A stretch of 64,000 bases of DNA from Veillonella nakazawae (lineage in GTDB: Bacteria; Bacillota; Negativicutes; Veillonellales; Veillonellaceae). Shown piece by piece: positions 61,990 through 64,000 of this stretch (the first letter of the stretch is position 1; each line of letters begins with the position of its first letter). The stretch spans positions 778,001-842,000 of the forward strand of contig NZ_AP022321.1 of the NCBI RefSeq assembly GCF_013393365.1, in the 5' to 3' direction. Both the position numbers and the translations under genes were made by a program. The notes under the pieces were generated by a model. It had not been told where the DNA came from, searched no databases, and was given only the letters and a program-made list of their open reading frames with translations.

Positions 61990-63033
61990 ATGTCTGATTT
62001 TGCAAATATTAAAGTTATCGGTGTTGGTGGCGGCGGTAATAACGCTGTTAATCGTATGGTTGATAACCAAATTAAAGGTGTTCAATTTTTAGCCGTTAAT
62101 ACAGAAAACCAAGTGCTTGAATTGTCTAAAGCGGATGTAACAATTCAAATCGGTGAAAAAGTTACTAAAGGCCTTGGTGCTGGTGCTAACCCACAAATCG
62201 GTGAAGAAGCAGCTCAAGAAAGCCGTGAAGAAATTACTAAAGCTCTTGAAGGTGCTGATATGGTATTCGTAACTGCTGGTATGGGCGGTGGTACTGGTAC
62301 TGGTGCTGCTCCAATCGTAGCTGAATGTGCTAAAGAAGTTGGTGCATTAACAGTTGGCGTTGTAACTAAACCTTTCGCATTCGAAGGCAAACGTCGTCGT
62401 GCTGCGGCAGAAAAAGGCATTGAGTTCTTGACTCAAAAAGTTGATACAATTATTGTTATTCCTAATGACAAATTGTTACAAGTTGTAGATAAAAAATGTT
62501 CCGTATCTGATGCATTCAGCAAAGCTGATGAAGTTCTTCGTCAAGGTATCAAAGGTATTTCCGATTTGATCCAAATTCCTGGTTTAATCAATCTTGACTT
62601 TGCAGACGTTAAAACTATCATGACTAATCAAGGCGAAGCTTTGATGGGTATTGGTGAAGGTACAGGTGAAAACCGTGCTGCAGACGCTGCAAAAATGGCT
62701 ATCAATAGCCCATTATTGGAAACTTCCATCGATGGTGCAAAAGGCATCTTGCTTAATATTTCTGGTAGCTCCGAATTGGGTATTTTTGAAGTAAACGAAG
62801 CTGCTCAAATTATTTCTGATGCAGCAGACCCTGATGCAAATATCATCTTCGGTTCTGTTATCGATGAAAGCTTGGGCGATAAAGTTCAAGTTACTGTTGT
62901 AGCAACTGGTTTTGGCAATAACGCTAAAAGCGTACCAGAATTCGGTAAAACAACTACTACATCTCGTCCAGCAGCCACTACAACAACAACTAACAGCGGT
63001 ATCCCAGATATCCCTGTATTCATGAAACGTTAA
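61990..63033 (+). CDS. ftsZ: Cell division protein FtsZ
   Basis: 347 residues. Tubulin-like GTPase that forms the Z ring. [18 protein letters not shown] (7-24), tubulin signature [12 protein letters not shown] (99-110), synergy loop [11 protein letters not shown] near 200-210, and the C-terminal tail with [10 protein letters not shown], the conserved peptide that binds FtsA/SepF/ZipA-type partners. The Thr-rich linker before it is short. AGGAGG at 7 nt. Codon choice is strongly biased (GGT, GCT, GTT), consistent with high expression. FtsA is not adjacent. Confidence 0.97.
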   Translation: MSDFANIKVIGVGGGGNNAVNRMVDNQIKGVQFLAVNTENQVLELSKADVTIQIGEKVTKGLGAGANPQIGEEAAQESREEITKALEGADMVFVTAGMGGGTGTGAAPIVAECAKEVGALTVGVVTKPFAFEGKRRRAAAEKGIEFLTQKVDTIIVIPNDKLLQVVDKKCSVSDAFSKADEVLRQGIKGISDLIQIPGLINLDFADVKTIMTNQGEALMGIGEGTGENRAADAAKMAINSPLLETSIDGAKGILLNISGSSELGIFEVNEAAQIISDAADPDANIIFGSVIDESLGDKVQVTVVATGFGNNAKSVPEFGKTTTTSRPAATTTTTNSGIPDIPVFMKR

Positions 63034-63081
63034 TTTATAGAGTGTATAATCAAAACATTCGTAAATAAGTAACTTAGTAAG

Positions 63082-63099
63082 ACATATCTTGAGATATGT
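63082..63099 (+). other. Small palindrome upstream of outer-membrane barrel gene
   Basis: ACATATCT (63082-63089) and AGATATGT (63092-63099) form a perfect 8-bp stem 16 nt before the start codon, directly before the TAGGAGG. It could be an operator or affect translation. Confidence 0.4.
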
Positions 63100-63114
63100 G
63101 TATAGGAGGTACAA

Positions 63115-63684
63115 ATGAAGAAATTAGTATTATTAACTCTAGCAGCTACAGTTGTGGCAGGTAGTGCATTTGCAGCGGCACCTGTAACAAAAATTAGCGA
63201 CGGTTCCACTAAAGTACAAGCTGATTATGCATTTAAACAACATGTATCTAAAGGTGGCGGCAATAGTAACGACGGTTTCGGGGTTTCTTTGCAACACGAT
63301 CTTTCTAATAAAACTGCTGTTCAATATTCTTATGATAAATTGAATGCAAAAAATGGCGACATTAAAGATCATCAATTAGCATTAGTTTATAAAGTGCATC
63401 CAAACGTAAACGTATATGGTGCTGGTACTGCAATTCGTACAAATGATACAGAATTAGGTTTCCAAGCTGGTGTTATTGGTCATGTGCCATTGACAGAAAA
63501 AGTAAACGGCTTTGCTAAAGCTGGTTGGGGTAACGATATTAAACAAACTTACCAAGTAGGTGCTCAATATGAAGTTCGCCCTGATGTAGACTTGAACGTA
63601 TACTATGGCTATGATAAATATAGCGTAAATAGCAACGATAAAACTGCAAAAGGTTTACACGCTGGTGTAGGCTACTCCTTCTAA
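63115..63684 (+). CDS. Small outer-membrane beta-barrel protein
   Basis: 189 residues. Signal peptide (MKKLVLLTLAATVVAGSAFA, cut after residue 20). Mature chain of ~169 residues with alternating polar and nonpolar beta strands (VQADYAFKQHV, VSLQHDLSNKTAVQYSYDKL, ALVYKVHPNVNVYGAGTAI, NLNVYYGYDKYS) and a terminal aromatic Phe after GVGYS, the classical outer-membrane targeting end. The strand count of about 8 recalls small porin-like barrels. No cysteine. AGGAGG precedes the ATG. Substrate or role unknown; it confirms a diderm host. Confidence 0.85.
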   Translation: MKKLVLLTLAATVVAGSAFAAAPVTKISDGSTKVQADYAFKQHVSKGGGNSNDGFGVSLQHDLSNKTAVQYSYDKLNAKNGDIKDHQLALVYKVHPNVNVYGAGTAIRTNDTELGFQAGVIGHVPLTEKVNGFAKAGWGNDIKQTYQVGAQYEVRPDVDLNVYYGYDKYSVNSNDKTAKGLHAGVGYSF

Positions 63685-63689
63685 GGATA

Positions 63690-63721
63690 TCAAAGACCAC
63701 TCTAATGAGTGGTCTTTTTTG
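63690..63721 (+). terminator. Intrinsic terminator after barrel gene
   Basis: AAAGACCACTC and GAGTGGTCTTTTTT form a stem with T-run directly after the stop codon. Confidence 0.92.
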
Positions 63722-63927
63722 TTTATAAATACTAGCATATGATTTATAAAAATATTTTATATAGGATATTGTATATATCCTATATACCTTAGCTTTTTTA
63801 TAATTCAGATTGTAATTAGTATTTTTTCTTATGTATACAATATATTTTTAAATACTCATTGTATAATTAAATAAGTTTAGGTATGATAAATATGTAATAA
63901 TTCATTTTAGATAGGATGGTGCAAGTT

Positions 63928-64000
63928 ATGACAAGTGTTGCTGCAAAGCATGCAAAAGGGAAAAAACTTAAAGATGTAATCTTTGTAACTGCTGGCCAAG
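63928..64000 (+). CDS. Unidentified gene, N-terminal 24 residues only
   Basis: The ATG at 63928 starts an open frame cut by the window end. The visible residues are MTSVAAKHAKGKKLKDVIFV and then TAG. The ribosome binding site is weak (AGGATGG about 63913-63919, 8 nt upstream). Too short to identify. It is separated from the barrel gene by a terminator, so it has its own promoter. Confidence 0.5.
   Translation, partial: MTSVAAKHAKGKKLKDVIFVTAGQ

Noticed and set aside
1..64000. tRNA, rRNA, insertion sequences, prophage or attachment sites
   Set aside because: None were recognised: no cloverleaf-type sequence, transposase, integrase or terminal inverted repeats flanking a gene.

Overview
The window reads as chromosome from a Veillonella-type bacterium (Negativicutes, a diderm member of the Firmicutes). 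This is inferred from the low-GC DNA, strong AGGAGG-type ribosome binding sites and Firmicute-style gene order, combined with outer-membrane features: a giant trimeric autotransporter with an ESPR-type signal peptide and a YadA-like anchor, and a small outer-membrane barrel protein. No database search was possible, so the genus is a recognition call.

Layout. 1-17 kb is housekeeping and transport: the tail of an unknown gene; a ThrE-type exporter overlapping a YkvI-like membrane protein; a HAD phosphatase; an unrecognised acidic protein; a mirrored repeat block; an APC permease with a PuuD-like glutamine amidotransferase; an AEC transporter; a SpoVB/MurJ-like flippase with class II fructose-bisphosphate aldolase; an RluA pseudouridine synthase; and three secreted proteins of unknown role. 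17-33 kb is an anaerobic (early cobalt insertion) cobalamin locus. A yajQ-cbiDETFGHJC run sits behind two structured leaders. A BtuC/BtuD-type ABC transporter faces a BtuF-type lipoprotein and an exported CbiK. Two further CbiK paralogues follow, then cbiL-cbiA-cobO. Sirohydrochlorin synthesis, cbiP, cbiB and the lower-ligand genes are not in the window, and I saw no classical cobalamin riboswitch.

33-40.6 kb carries a class II superoxide reductase, aspartokinase with a small unknown partner gene, an M16C metalloprotease, glutamyl-Q tRNA(Asp) synthetase, a CoA-binding protein and an atypical CGYC thioredoxin. 41-48.9 kb is one 7.9-kb adhesin gene with a CAA/CAG-rich tract, many coiled-coil repeats and an unusual tail after the membrane anchor. 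49.2-63 kb is a division and cell-wall (dcw) cluster: mraZ-rsmH-ftsL-murE-murF-mraY-murD-murG-murC-ddl-ftsQ-DUF881-sbp-ftsZ. It lacks ftsI, ftsW, murB and ftsA at their usual places. The window ends with an outer-membrane barrel gene and the start of an unidentified gene.

How the genes fit together: the transporter and lipoprotein probably bring in corrinoid or metal chelate. CbiK paralogues insert cobalt into sirohydrochlorin, and CbiL/F/G/H/D/E/T/J/C build cobyrinic acid. CbiA amidates and CobO adenosylates it. The most unusual points are the three CbiK paralogues (one exported, one missing two of three predicted metal ligands), the riboswitch-like leaders ahead of yajQ and cbiD, the mirrored 52-bp repeat block at 5349-5650, and the adhesin's C-terminal extension.
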